From positions 203,501-267,500 of the forward strand of contig NC_058512.1 in the NCBI RefSeq assembly GCF_020382885.2: a stretch of 64,000 bases of DNA, written 5' to 3'. Below the pieces are notes generated by a model, which was not told where the DNA came from, ran no database searches, and saw only the letters and a list, made by a program, of their open reading frames with translations. The position numbers and the translations under genes were made by a program. The DNA is from Scatophagus argus (taxonomy: Eukaryota > Chordata > Actinopteri > Scatophagidae). Position 1 is the stretch's first letter. Every line of letters begins with the position of its first letter. Below, piece by piece: positions 35,861 through 51,445 of this stretch.

Positions 35861-38800
35861 TTATCCCATCAATGAAGAGTACATGGAGTCCGGTTCACAG
35901 TCCGTGTCCATGGTGTCCATGATGCTCGGAGTCGTACAATCCTCAGTGGCCCCAGTAAAAATTTTGAAGATCTTCTTTACTGCTGCATTCTGAAAGCACA
36001 GCGCACCCCCACGCCTCTCGTACTGGGTTGGCGCCCTGTTCATATCAGCTATACAAATCCAGTCTTTATTTTGATTTTGAGCCACACACCACTTTGAGTG
36101 ATCATTTTTACTAGTCCAGTCACCCAGACCAGTTCTTATAGTCTTAATATTGATCACTTTCGCGATGCGTGGTATACAGTAGGAGCGGGAACGACCGGAC
36201 TGGCAGCCCCAGGTCTGAACGTCCAGATCACTGCCAACAAGTTGTGCAATCGTGACGTAAAGATCTCCAACTGCAAGAACAACGAAGAGAGTAGGAGCCA
36301 TGTTACAGAGACGTTAAATCCTGTTGACACTCATTTGTCTTCAGATACCAGGCAGTACACTACTACAGTATACTATACTGTAAAATAGTATCTCTAATAG
36401 TATCTCTTACTCAAATCTCTTAAAAGAGCTTTGTCCTTTTTATGGGGGATGTGTAAAACATTGAGAGATGGTATCAGCTTTCTTGATTTTAGTTCATCTT
36501 ATTCCACAGATTATCAGGTCGTAGCTACATACTGTGATCATCAGTCTGCCGCTCAGAACCTTAATGTTTCTAACTTATTACGAAAGGTTTTAACACATTT
36601 GAATCATGGAGCTGTACTTCGCTCTGCCTCTTTGTCCTGTCCTATCTGTCCTTTCTGACCGTTTAGTGGTTTGTTATTTTGACTGGCAAGCTGACCGGTC
36701 ACATAGAGCCAATTAACATACCAGTCACTTTAATCTCCACAGTCCCACAACATCCCAAGAAACACTTTTAACTGTTGTGTTTTTAATTTTGTAGGCTACA
36801 TTTACGTCCAAACTGTGCTCAGTTAAAATGATTTACTGTTGGCACAATAACAGCAGTTTCTACATTCGATAAGCAACAGTTTGCTGTTAGTCTCGAGCCT
36901 TGTTGCCAGCCAAACTCAGCACCTGCCAGTCAGCAAGGGAACAATCATGGCTGATTGTGATCCATGTGATATCTCTACTGTGGAGCAGTTAGAGGTGGCT
37001 TCTGGTTGACAAACTGTGAGAAATCAGCATATTAGTTTACCAAAGTTCAACTCAATGTGAAAACTGAGCATGGATTTCCTGCGTGAGTCGATTCCACTTA
37101 AACCAACTGATTTTGCTCTGTAATTTCTTGTTTTAGGTACCAACATGTTGACAATTCAGACACAAACTTTATGACTGAAGAAGTGTGAGAGTGATACATC
37201 TTGTCATTCTTAAGGTCATGTCTTTTTGTTTTTCTTTCAGTCATGTTTCATGCTTCCTGTTTTATTGTGAAACTTCCCTCTCCTCTCGTTTCAGACCGCT
37301 TCACTTCCTGCCTGTGTTTTCCCTCCAGTCCTGATTGTATGCCCCGCCCTCATTAGATTCACCTGTGTCTCATTATCCTTCTCTCTTGTGTATTTAGTGT
37401 GTGCTTCTCCTCCTCTCAGTGTCAAACAGTCTTCTAACTCCTGCTCATCTGTTTTCCCGGTTTTTGCATTTTTGCCTGTTAGTTTCACCTCCTTTCACTC
37501 GCCCTTTGGGTTTGTTTGCCTTGTGGACTGACTATCGAGTACCGAACCCTTTTGCTAGTAAACCGTGTTTGTTTGAGACCCAAACTGTTTCGTCGAGTCG
37601 TGCTTTTGTGGAGTACCAGTCGTGATACAGAGTTTAGAAGTGATTTAAAAGATGCTATGTCTGAGATACTCAGGTGTTCAGGTGATGACGACGTTACTGT
37701 CACAGGCTGCTACACCAGACTCAATATAAATACACAGCATCTAAGTAAGATTATTTAATTAAAAAATATAATTGATGCAAATACTTGATGTTAAACACTG
37801 TTTTATTTGAATTTAAATATTAAAGCATACAAAGCTACATTTTATTTACTACTTCAGACAATGTGACTGAAACATGCAAATATCTCACCTTTTGCCTGTA
37901 GTGACTGTTGTTTGGCTATGCTATTAAAGATGTTTGATGCACTTGAGGTTAGTAGCTGGAAATTATTGGGTGGGGGGCTTTGTTTCCAGTTAACAGCATC
38001 CCTAAGTTCTCCATGAAAGTCCTCTGGAAGATCGTGTTCAAATGGGAAAGCTCCAATGTACTGCAGGTGATTACCTGAAACGAGCACAACACGACACATT
38101 TACAGCAGCATTCAACTGAACATCTTTTACAATGACAGGGTTTTGAAATGAGAATGTTACCAATGTGTCTGAACTGGTTGTAGGGGAATGTAACACAGAT
38201 AAATATCTGAGCATTTCTTGCCCCACTCTCAGGCCAGAAGTGGTCTTTGTGTCTTCTGAAGGGGAACTGTGGTGTGCTGTGCAAGAGCCAGACTCCTGTG
38301 CCGGTTTTATCCGCCATCAGGACCCCTGAGGAACACAAGCAGTTAGACAGCAAGTCACAACAAGCTGAAATGTCTGATTAGCATCGTGCTTTAATCCAAA
38401 GCACTTTACAGTGTGCCTCTCGTAGACCCATTAACCCAGATGTTTTCTGAACAGACTCTCCTACAAATAATGAATAAGACGCTGCTGTTTACCTTTACTG
38501 TGGCCAAATTTGTCAGAAGCACTGCAGCCTGGAGGCTGATCACTGTAGCTGATGAACCCAAAGTTTGGTGACTACAGAAGGAAGTGAGGAAGTAGATTCA
38601 TTAATCATCCACTTTCATACATGTACATGTACATAAACACACAGTAGCTACACTATGTGAATGTGAACCAGTCCTTGGGGTTACTTTGTATGTGTTTTAC
38701 TGAAAACATTCAGCTAAATACCCCGTATATTTAACAATGACTGGATTTAAATTAGCAGCACTGTGGTACAGTGGTTAGCATGGTGGTACAGTGGTTAGCA

Positions 38801-39571
38801 CTGTCATCTCACAGCAAGAGGGTTCTGAGGACTGGGCCTTTCTGTGTGGACCTCATGGGTTTTCTTCTGGTTCTCCAGTCCCAAAAACATTCACATCAGG
38901 TTAACTGGCTGCTCTACTTTGCCCCGACGTGTGAGTGTGTGATATCTTTGTGTGTCAGCCCTGCCATTGGCTGGCAGCTAATTCAGAGCGAATCTGCCGC
39001 TCGCCCGTGGTCAGCTGGGATTGGCTGCAGCCTGACAAGCCCCTGACAGATAAGCAGTATAGAAAATTAATGGATGGATGGATGGATTTAATCTATGACT
39101 TAAGTTTACCTGCATTATGTAGATAGATACATAATACACAGATAAATAAATAAACATGAATGAAAAATGAAGTTAAAAAATGCTGCCACTCAGAGGTTAT
39201 GCTTCACCTCTCATCATCATCGTGTTGTGGATAGAGGAGTATTGTAAAATGCTATCTCTTCCACACAGAATAAGGAATCAGCACAGGATCCAGTTTAACT
39301 TCATCTCCGAGTCTCCCCAGGACTTCTGTGTCTGTGTGTATTCAGTATGTTGGATTTACATGTTCTTCAGAGAGCAACGATTCTCACCATCGATCTGATT
39401 GAAGTAAAGAGGGGCTTAAGGGTGTGCCCCAGGACTCCTTCAGGATGGTTGATCCCCTTATAGTTAGGTGTGGAAGGTTGCATTATTTTCACATTGTTGT
39501 CAGTCGAGTCAATGTAAAGATACTCCAAACCAGTCAGCTGCTGCAGTGCCGGTGCCTTGTAGATGATGTAC
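35861..39571 (-). CDS. Deoxyribonuclease II-like lysosomal endonuclease (first exon not found)
   Basis: Five coding exons (high to low): 39571-39388, 38571-38493, 38325-38161, 38074-37889 and 36270-35861, 1024 nt with consistent phases. Family words run in order: [78 protein letters not shown], then [36 protein letters not shown]. DNase II enzymes cut DNA at acid pH in lysosomes; the two H-x-K motifs (HSK in GHSKG and in DHSKW) are the catalytic histidine motifs of the family and both are kept. Missing are the signal peptide and the ~25-30 residues before YIIYKAP; the exon should end in phase 2 somewhere above 39571. A plus-strand TTTATT near 35817 would be a minus-strand AATAAA. Could be dnase2, dnase2b or a fish-specific relative. 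Confidence 0.85.
37230..37645 (+). repeat. Interspersed repeat, copy 1 of a pair (family undetermined)
   Basis: Shares CCTGTTTTATT, TTCCCTCC, CCCTGATTGT, CACCTGTGTC and a GTGTATTTAGT box with 42290-42720 in the same order and strand. Promoter-like TATA box plus poly-T/CTTCCTG runs would suit a solo-LTR-like fossil, but it could equally be another repeat type. No coding sequence. Confidence 0.45.
38750..39085 (+). mobile_element. tRNA-derived SINE, degraded copy
   Basis: Diverged copy of the element at 55431-55796, inside a DNase II-like intron. It shares GTGGTACAGTGGTTAGCA (duplicated at its start), CTCACAGCAAGAGGGTTC, TGCTCTAC.TTGCCCC and the tail GATAAGCAGTATAGAAAA with TGGATGGATGG. The B-box region is disrupted. 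Confidence 0.75.
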
Positions 39572-41260
39572 CTGATGATGTTAATGAAAGGAAACAAACC
39601 TATCAGCTGCAGCTGTTTGCTACGCCAGAGTCCCAACAACAGAATCCTTCGAAGAATTTGGCTAAAAGGTTTACTTGTGGTTGTTGCCTCACCAATCCAC
39701 AGCACCATTGTTGTTGTCTCTGCAGGTCACAGTGCCCTCAGACCTCCAGCAGAGCAGACTCACGGTCAGGACAAACCTCCACATAATCCAGACACTATGT
39801 CACACCCACAATCACTTCTCTGTAAAGATGGCAACAGCAATCTCAATAAGATCTGGGTCCCAAAGTTCAGAAAAGGCTTTCAGTGTCCAAAGTGGGTGGA
39901 ATAAGTATGTCTTTACCGAGCAGGGTACAAGAGCACTTTATTTCAATAGTCTTCAAATGTTCTGACCAACGGGTGGGGAGGTAGCAATAAATATTCCTAG
40001 ATTTATACTGAAACCTAGTCTTAAGATCATTTCCAACAATGTGCTCCAATGATATGATTCATAAAGGATCCTGACAGATCCTAACAGAGAACACAGAGAA
40101 CAAACTTTTTGAAAGGCAACATCCAAGCGATCGTGGAGGAGACAGAAGCCAGACAACACGTGTGACTCAGTGGACTGAACAAAGTCAAACACACAGTTTG
40201 GGAGTGTGTTGTCCCTGCAGCGCACAAAGTGGACACAACTGTGGCTCAGATCACAAAGAAATGATCTGAGTGTGAACCCATCACACCTTTAACTCAGACG
40301 TCCTGTCACGCTGACCGTAAAACTCACTGAAGTTCACCACAGACTGCAGTACCTGACGTGACCAGCAGGGGGTGACTGAGGTCAAGTCTGGACTGACAGA
40401 CATCAGATCATTTCCTCATCGAGGCTGCATAAATCACTTGAGATCAAAACAGATCATAAGTCCGTTTAATAAATGAGACAGCTGAACTAAAACGATCAAT
40501 GTGTCATGTTTGAAGAGCTTCATTCTGGAACATTTCTGCAACAAAAACCCTACAAATGTTTGACAGGCCAGACAAAAAACGTTAAGCACTGAAAACCAGA
40601 ACTGCCTCTTGATTTTTAAGTTTCAAATGCTTTTTATTAGGAAAACTAACAAATAATGCAGCTGTACCATATTTCAAGTTCTGGCATCCAGGTCACAATT
40701 TTCTGAACATATGTAGTTTCTTTGAGCACTCCATCAATAACATGCATTATTATATCAAATGTACATTTGTGGACAGCAGGACCTGAGATCTGTAGCTGAA
40801 TCAGTTCAGGACTAAAACAGTTAATAGAGGTTTGTAGATACTTTGAACCCTGTGAATACCCCAGGAGCAGTAAACCACTTACTTTTTAGAATGAACAAAA
40901 CGCTGCAGAAAGTCTTCAGCTACAGTCTGGGATTTAACTTCGTCTTCTTTATTCTGCTCAGCATTTCTGCACGACTTCACCTGAACAACTCTTTGTACCT
41001 TCGTCTCTCTCCTCCTCACAGCAAACCAGCCAATCAGCATCCCCAGCTGTTTACTGTCCAACAGGCTCTTAAGACATGTGTTGACATCCCCAGGAAGTCT
41101 CCATTTATGGTCATACAGCATTTTACAAAAAAGGCTTGATACTGTCTTTTGTAAAAGTCAATATTAATCTGCACCTTGTCCCTGTCAAGTAAACTGAACT
41201 AAAGTGATCAAATAAGACAAAACTCTTCTCTTTGTGTACGCATTGCTGACAAATTATGCA
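39572..41260. other. Region upstream of the DNase II-like gene
   Basis: It should contain the missing first exon of the DNase II-like gene, but no signal-peptide exon ending in a phase-2 GT donor could be recognised. A minus-strand open stretch at 40879-41121 is discussed as a weak candidate exon. Otherwise nothing is supported. Confidence 0.35.
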
Positions 41261-41264
41261 AAAA

Positions 41265-41347
41265 ATAGAATAGACTAGAATGCCTTTATTGTCACTATAC
41301 ACACGTACAATGAGATTAAAAGCCAAGTCCGCAATGCAAACAGTGTA
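41265..41347 (-). repeat. LINE 3' tail
   Basis: Minus-strand sequence has CTCATTGTACGTGTGTATAG, GTGACAATAAAGGCATTCTA and ends in a TCTA-rich repeat, a common 3' terminus of fish L2/Rex1-like LINEs. Confidence 0.6.
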
Positions 41348-41387
41348 ATCATAGAATAAAATAAAATCGTTAGGATCTGTCATATTG

Positions 41388-41389
<2 letters not shown>

Positions 41390-41437
<48 letters not shown>
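41390..41437. repeat. (TA)n microsatellite
   Basis: About 23 perfect TA units. Confidence 0.95.
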
Positions 41438-41440
<3 letters not shown>

Positions 41441-41869
41441 AAATCGAAAGGTATTGCACAGGAGGAAAAACAGTTAAAGGGGTTTAGTGGTTGACAACGA
41501 GGGTCCTCTGAACCTTCATCCAGCATCTTCAGGTCCAATTTTTTGTTTCTTGAGGGTTCATTGAGTACAATCATAATCAAAAAGGAAATATCAGAAAATT
41601 ACCTTCTTGCTTCACCTATCTAAGAGGCTTATTTAGTTCTGACTGGTGAAAAGGTCAAGTTAAAACCTGGTTGACCATCAGTGTCTCAGTAGAGTCCTTA
41701 AATGTGTAATTTGTAAGATTCGGCCACAATCTTATCATTATGCATTAATATAATCAACAGACTGAGAAGAAACATCAGTGTTGTCTTTCTGTCAGAGACA
41801 TCATAGTGTTGTGTAGCAGATATCTTCTGCATGCTAACCAGCTAGCTGCAGCCCATCCTGTTTGTAATA

Positions 41870-42191
41870 CCAGTTTAATTTAAGTTGCTTTATTAATCTC
41901 AGGCTGGGAAATGACTTCTCTGCATTTAACCCATCACTGGTTGAAACACACACACACATGCAACATGCAGTGAACCACACAGGAGCAGTGGGCAGCATCA
42001 AGCGCCCGGGGAGCATATATTCAGTGTTAAGTGCCTTGCTCAAGGGCACATCAGCCGGCTAATGGGGGGTGGGGATATTATCACTCCACCACACTACAAT
42101 CAAATTTTTCCTGCCCGTCCGGTGGGGGAATCGAACCAGCGACCTTCCGATCACAAGCCGCTTCTCCAACCTCTAGGCCACGGCTGGGCCC
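41870..42191 (-). mobile_element. tRNA-derived SINE (minus strand)
   Basis: Read on the minus strand the head begins CCCAGCCGTGGCCTAGAGG (A-box-like TGGCCTAGAGG) and has GGTCGCTGGTTCGATTCCCC (B box GGTTCGATTCC). The rest contains a CA/GT stretch and the words GGTTAAATGCAGAGAAG and TTTCCCAGCCTGAG of a known fish SINE body. The A and B boxes are about 35 bp apart, as in a tRNA. Boundaries approximate. Confidence 0.8.
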
Positions 42192-42289
42192 AGTGATGCC
42201 CCCGCAGTTTCTCTTAGAGTTTATTCCAATAAGTAAACAAAACAAACCCACGAAATATGTAGAGCAGGAATATTCTTAAACATATTGCC

Positions 42290-42720
42290 ATGTCCAGGAA
42301 ATGTTGTTAAGTTATCAGTTTTTGTCTCATGTCTTTGTTGTCTTGTGATTTCCTGTTTTATTTTGTCACTACTTCCTGTCTGTGTCTATTGTCGTCAGCT
42401 TTGCTTTGTCCCTTTGTCTGTTTTCCCTCCTTTGGGATTACCTGTCTCCGCCCTGATTGTTTCCACCTGTGTCCTTACCTTGTGTGTATATATAGTCCTC
42501 GTCTCCCTTTGTCCTGTGCCAGTTGGTCTTGTCCCTTGTGTCAGATGTTACCAGGTCTTGTTATTTTGTTCTGGTGGTTTTCTTAGCCAAGCTTCAGTCT
42601 GGAGAGTTTTTGTTTCTTAGTTTTGTGTGTGTTTTTAGACTTTATTTTGAAACTTTGAGAGTCGTGTGTTTGGGTTCTGGTCCGTAGTTCAGTCCTGACC
42701 TATTTTCCTTACTAAACAGA
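42290..42720 (+). repeat. Interspersed repeat, copy 2 of a pair (family undetermined)
   Basis: Same order of words as 37230-37645, with GTGTATATATAGTCC at the TATA-like position. The two copies are strongly diverged, hence probably old. Confidence 0.45.
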
Positions 42721-44464
42721 AAAATACGACTGTACCCCTTCTGAGCTAAAGTTTCTCTGTTTTACTAAGCTAAGATGAGCTGAAATGTCTCATAATCACA
42801 CAATCAATCACAATCATTTCTAGTTTGGTCCAAATAAATATTCTCCCTGTCCCTGCTTTATCCTCTTGTCAAGGCAGTCATAGTCCTTGTCTAAGATGCT
42901 GTAGATCACTTTGGTACCGTGTCCCCTGTCCTCAAACTGGCTGGCCTCTAAGGCTATGTCTGATCCAAGCCTGGTGTTCAGATGGGTTCACTCCTGTGGT
43001 AACTCCACCTGTGATCAGGGTTCACAATCCAAGCTAGAGGGGCCACTAGCTCCACGGCTAACCAAGCTAACCGTAGCTACACAGATAACTTCGACAAAGA
43101 GTATAGTCAGCAGCAGCTCACAGTTATTCTGATGATATGCTGGCAACATATTTATGAAGTTACCTTCCATTTCTGGGGAAATTTTTCAAGTTGTCCTCTT
43201 AAGGTCACATTAAAATATCAAATGCTTCCATAAAGGGCACGAGGACTCACCAAACCTCTTGATGTCAGCTGCTGGAATGATTTGGTGGGAGAATTGGGAC
43301 CCAGTTTATAGAGTCTTTAAGGCCTTGGGAAACCTTGGCTGTATCATGTCTAAACAGGAAAGCTCTGATGTCGTGTTGGTGTGAACCTTGAAATAGTATG
43401 ACGTGACAAAATTCAAATAATATTCAAATTGAATATTCGAGACCTCAGATATGAAGACGTAACAGAACATGGTGTCTCTATGGTTGCAGGGGAGCGACAC
43501 CAGCCAGATAAATGATTTTGATTGCAGTTTTCCTGATGCTTGATATCTAATGTTACATTTTAACCACAACAAGGACTACACTAAGATATTATTTATACTT
43601 TAATACTTATACATTAATATCTGTTGAGCAAATATCCAGAGTATTGACGCTTCAGTAAAACTTATTCAGCTCATTTGCGTTTCGACGCACTGAAACATTT
43701 CTTCACTTTCATCTCTTTTCGCAGATTCCAGTGTTGAGAAATGATCTTCACTGACTCCAGGCTTGTTTTTAAATCATTTTCAAAGCTGAGGTTTAATGAC
43801 CTTCTAGTCACCGTCAGTGACAGGTGGGGGAGGTGGGAGACTTTGTGTCACATGGTTTCTCAGAAACAGTTTGGCACCAGGGCTGTCTGTTGTTTGCTTA
43901 AAGAGAAACTTAGTGAAAACATTTGCCATAAAACAGACAGAAGAGATAAGACTTGAACTGGACGGTGCAGCTGGAAAGTGGCACAACATTCGAAAAAGTG
44001 AAAAGACAGATGCAGCTCATGTTTTAATGTTATTTCATTAAAATACCTGCCAATATGGCTTTACCCAGCGTGCAGTCAGTGGTTGTCAACAATACACTAA
44101 TTTATTGTGTTGGACTTTTTCGTTTTGCTATGAAAGGAGGCTGGATCAGTTTGAGAAACACTGCTTTAAATGGATTTGTTTTATCATTTACTTCATGCTT
44201 CGTTTTAGGGAAGTAAAGCTGATGTAGTCGTAGTCCTCCTGTATGGTTAAGTTCAGGGATTTCCAATATTTTAACAGGGCGGCTGGATTTGTGAGAGGCT
44301 GATTAAAAATTAACAATATAATATCACTCTAAAATCTAAGGAGGTACTGTATATCACAACACTTTTTATATGATCATTTTTAGCATTATTTTCAACTTTT
44401 TAAGCCATCCTGTAGTAAGGTTTCCATTTTATAATATTTAATTTTACTCATTCTATTTTACTTA

Positions 44465-44597
44465 CCTATTTTTTGGTAGCAGGGACAAAAATAATTTCAC
44501 TGCACATTGTACCGTGTATGATTGTGTGTGTGACAAATAAACCTGTCTTGTATCTTGCATCTTGCATCTTGCATCTTGTATCTTGTATCTTGAATGA
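44465..44597 (+). repeat. LINE 3' tail with ATCTTG(C/T) repeats
   Basis: Has AATTTCACTGCACATTGTAC, GTGTGACAAATAAACCTGTC, then about seven copies of a 7-bp unit TTGCATC/TTGTATC. Typical 3' end of a CR1/L2-like LINE on the plus strand. Confidence 0.7.
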
Positions 44598-45002
44598 AAG
44601 CAGGACTGCGATACAAACTGACAGCAGCTGGTAAAGAAACGAAGAAGAAGAAAAAGATGACTGTGAGAAAACAAGCTCCACACCAAATGATCCAAATGTT
44701 TAAACATCACAAAGGCTTTTTCATTCTGTTTCTATGAAGTGTGATATGATGTAAAAACTCCATAAGAAAACTGAAATGTAGTCACCTTTTAAATGTGTAC
44801 GGTAATTCATGGAAACAGCGCCCCCTGTGGGCTGTGATGACTGTTTGTTCTTGTAGTTTCAGCTGCCAGCCCTCCTTCACAAAGTAAAGTGTTAATCTCG
44901 TGTTAATCAGTTTGTAGAGATGATGAAGTAAACTCAGACTGAAATATTGTGCTGTGCTGGAGGTGAATCCAACCGTCCAATCCAATCCAGCTGTAGTGAG
45001 CA

Positions 45003-45062
45003 GATCGATAGATAGATATACTTTATTGATCTTTGGCTGGGTAATTACAGAGTAGGGTAGTG
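45003..45062 (-). repeat. LINE 3' tail
   Basis: Minus strand: TAATTACCCAGCCAAAGATC then AATAAAGTATATCTATCTATC, a frequent LINE 3' end in fish. Confidence 0.6.
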
Positions 45063-46710
45063 ACATCTAACGCACTTCCATTTGACTGATACTCGGGTTT
45101 CTTTACGTGTCTTCATGCTTAGGACGACAGATTAATCTGTGATAAATTCTCTGCTGGATGAAATCGGTTTGATCAGTCGGTTTGGTTTGAGTGTCTTCAC
45201 TGAATCATCAGCAGATGTTTGAGCCTGTTGAAGCTTCTGCTGAACTTTCTTCAGTAAACGTTTGTTTCTCTTTGAGCCTGATTCACCGCAGAAACACACA
45301 GAACCATCACAAGTGACGCTTCATTAACGTGACGTCAGAACATGTGATCCACCCTGTAGGTGGTGGTTTCTGTAGTGACCACTAGAGGGAGCCAACACTG
45401 CATTACTGAAGGGACTGCTGAGTGGACTGCGCAGACTCTACTGAAGTCAACTCGCCCCCTTTTTACAGCAAACACACAGACCTGGCAACCCTGCAGACCT
45501 CACAGGTTCACCTGATGTGGACTTACCAGGACCAGATGAACCTGTCATGGTGCTCCAGTCTCAGGACTGAAGAGCAGAAGCGGTGGGGTGTGTTGGTCAC
45601 TTACTTCATCACTTGTAGATAAGATTTTCAGTTTAAGTAAACGACTTTCAGTCTCATACGTCACTTCCTGTCTAATAAGCAGAGCGTTTTAATGTAAAGG
45701 CAGCGGTGGTCTCTTACCGTGAAACAACCACAGGAAATGCTGATGCTAGCGAGGTTAGCTAACCGACATTTGGCTCATCATCCGGCAAAGTTTATATTAA
45801 AAACCCGCTGAGATATTTTCAGTATTTCTGATTTTTTGTATTCAAACAGCTACAGCTCAGGTCTTCAAGATAACACGTTGCTGAAATTAACGTAACGTTT
45901 TAAAACAAAGGCACAAGATCATGAAGGCTCGTTGGACTGGGCTGAACAGCCAATCACAGGACAGACGACGGTGTCTCCATAGTAACCGCGGATCGCTTGG
46001 TATCAAACTTCCTGTTTGCCGTTTCCAGCTGAAGATACAAACATTAAAGTGTCGGTAAGGTGCTGCTGGTTGAATTCTCAGCCGATATGTTTTGATGTTA
46101 TTGTTATTATATGTAATCAGGAAAACCCTGCACGTTACTAAAATACAAAAACATCCAAATGTACTGTAAGTGAGTACAGTTACTGATGAAATACTGTGTC
46201 TAACGTCCGGAAGGTGGAGCTCATTTAATACTTCATGTACTTTACCTGCTGGACTTCTTTATGGTCCCACAGGAACAATAATCGACCAATAATTAATACA
46301 TCAGAATTCTTCATCAAATCTTGTATTAATCTCAATCTTAAAAATAATTTCAGTTATCAAATAAATGTGGTGGAGTAAAAAGTACTTAATTTGTCTCCAA
46401 ATTGTACTGGAGCAGAAGTTTGTAGTAAAGACTGTCCACGACTGGTGGACGCAGTGTAGACCAGAACCAGAACCAGAACTTTACTGCGTTACAAAAATTC
46501 TGTGTTCTGAATAAAAGTCCTGCATTGAAAGTAAAATGTCAGTACAGAAAGGTACAAAAGTATAAGCAGTGTCTGAATTATCAAAGTATAAGTACTCAGA
46601 ATGCAGAAAAATGGTCCATTAAGTATCTCAACACATACCTCTGACGCTAAACCACTTTGTGAATGACTCTTGAACCCAAACCCAAGGAGTGTGGACTGAC
46701 ACAAACATAA

Positions 46711-49090
<2,380 letters not shown>

Positions 49091-49767
49091 CTGAGTGCTG
49101 TTCTGGTAAACAAGCTTGTGGTTCGGTGGTGGGAAGAGGGCTGTGGACCTGTGTTTCCATCTCATGGTGTTTTCTACTTTAGGAAGAGTCTGTGATCTCA
49201 TCTTCTGCTGCTCACTGATTCATCTGGAAACATTCTGCAGAGTATACTGTGCAACATATTCAGTGTGCGAAAATGAAGCGATAACCAAAGACTCAGAAAC
49301 AGAGTCGTTTGTCACCCAGCAGCAGCAGTTTGTGTCAACGAAACACAATCATCCCATTCAGTTTCACTTTTTCAGACACGTACACACTCGTCACTCGCTG
49401 TTTCCATCCAAAGAGTTTGCCTTCTGGTAAAATATCTGTCTCTGGTTTGTCTTCACCAGCAGACGATGACCCCTTTAAGAGATGAATGGACACAATAGAC
49501 TTCCAGTAACAAGTTACCCGAGCACATGATTCCACGGATCCTCCTTAACTCTACAGAGTCACTTATGTCTTTGACCGTTTAATGAGGTTCAACAGCAGGT
49601 TCTGTTGTGTACATTCTGCTCATTTGGATGGAAACCAGCTGCTGTCTGATTAAAACTCAATCTTTTATTCTCTGCTTTTTGCTTATCTGCTGACTAATAC
49701 TCATCTGGTCTGATTTGACAGTCATTATGCAGTAAATCACCAGCAGTAAAATCTTTCCTCTGACTGA

Positions 49768-49872
<105 letters not shown>

Positions 49873-51232
49873 ACCTGATCAAAGGACGTGAATATCATGA
49901 AGTGCTGAAGAAACAACACATGGCCTTTATTACGTAGTGTGAAGTTCATAAGATCTGCCAGCCTGGTCGGCATCGTATGTTTCTGCAAACCACAGATATG
50001 CTAAACAAGTACATCTCACACATAGCACACCAACTTTTCTACAGTATGCAAATGAACTGACAGGCGGAAGTGTGAAACCTAGTTAGTGATCCCTGTTCAA
50101 GACCAGAAACCAGGTCATTTTAGTAACAGTCGAGACCAGCTGAAACCAAACCAGAACAGGATCTTTTCCTCACCCTAACAGATCTTAAGACTGGTATTGT
50201 CACAACATAAAACCCAAAACTGAATTGTCAAGGTTCAACACATCCGTGGTTTACAGAAAAGTGCCAACATTTATTCTGGTGACTGGATCTAACTTTTTGC
50301 TACAAACTGTAATTCTTTCTGAGCTTTAATAAGTTAGGACATAATTTCTCTCAGTGAATAAATAATAACAATGATTATACCTTTGAAAGTGGCTTTGATC
50401 ATTTTGCTTTAGTTTGTATTTAAAACTTAATATTTCTCTAATGTGAACAGAAGGCAGCACCATGTTTTCATTACATGATATTTTATTGTATGTTGATATG
50501 AAACACTAAAGGCTTAGTTTAAATAAAAACACTGGATGGACAAAATGTCATAAGAGATAACACCAACAGTTGAATCGGAGTGAAATATTACAATCAGACT
50601 TGTTAAAGAAAACTGAGAACACATGCTGTGTATTTGTTATGGCTGTGAGGAAACCTAAGGGGTTAGTTGTGTCGCAGATGTGAAGAAGCAGCATCGTGTT
50701 TGACGTCTACACAAACAGAATCGGCTGTGCCGGGTTCTGACCTGCAGCCGCTGTGGTCGTGAAGGCTCACTGTGATGGATGTGGACTGAGTGCTTCAAAG
50801 CAGTGAGAAGAGCCCACAGCATATGTTTTTCAGTTCTCTAACAGTTTAAGTGCAGATACGAGCAGCTTTCATTCGAAGGACCTCACTGGTGTTTCTGCAT
50901 GTTTTAGCTCATTGAACAGTTGCAGCACATCTTCATACAGACAGGTGACAAACTAAATGAAAACCTAAGTAAATGAAACACAGTGAGGACACGTGTTTCC
51001 AAAAGCTTTGAATGACAAAGAACTCTCAAACTGTCCTGAAGGCTCGTGGTTGAACAAAGTTTGTAGATTGGTTGTTGTGATCCTTTTGGTGGTCCTGAGA
51101 AGGTTCTAGAAATCTTCCCAGTGTTCTTTGAGAGGGTTCTATGGCTCATTAGTGTGGTTCTCATGGTCAGTGCTGAAGTTCGAAGGGTCCTACATCTGAA
51201 TAGCCTGTCATTTACTTGCACATTGTTTGGAG

Positions 51233-51445
51233 CAGACCTGGGCATTTTGCGGCCCGCGGACCACATACGGCCCTTTGGGCATCCCTGTCCAGCCCGCAGA
51301 ATGTCAGTCATTAACACAATGAACAAGTATTTATGTTGTGCATGCAATACAACTGTGTTGCTTTCATTCTAAAAAGCCTGGTGTTTTTATTATTCACCTG
51401 TGGACCCACGTATCTGTGTCTGTCGGCATTAATTGCCCAGCCCTG
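51233..51445. mobile_element. hAT-type MITE
   Basis: Ends CAGACCTGGGCATTTTGCGG and the complement of CAGGGCTGGGCAATT form hAT-like inverted termini, with the GCGGCCCGCGG start frequent in such elements. Flanking 8-mers GTTTGGAG (51225-51232) and ATTTAGAG (51446-51453) agree at 6 of 8 positions, fitting an aged 8-bp target duplication. The 213-bp interior is non-coding. Confidence 0.7.

Noticed and set aside
35695-35993. Plus-strand frames over the end of the DNase II-like gene
   Set aside because: They overlap its last exon in antisense and contain the dispersed repeat; the minus-strand reading is clearly the real one.
44085-44165. GTTTGAGAAACACTG resembling a hAT terminus
   Set aside because: No matching inverted end or 8-bp duplication found nearby.
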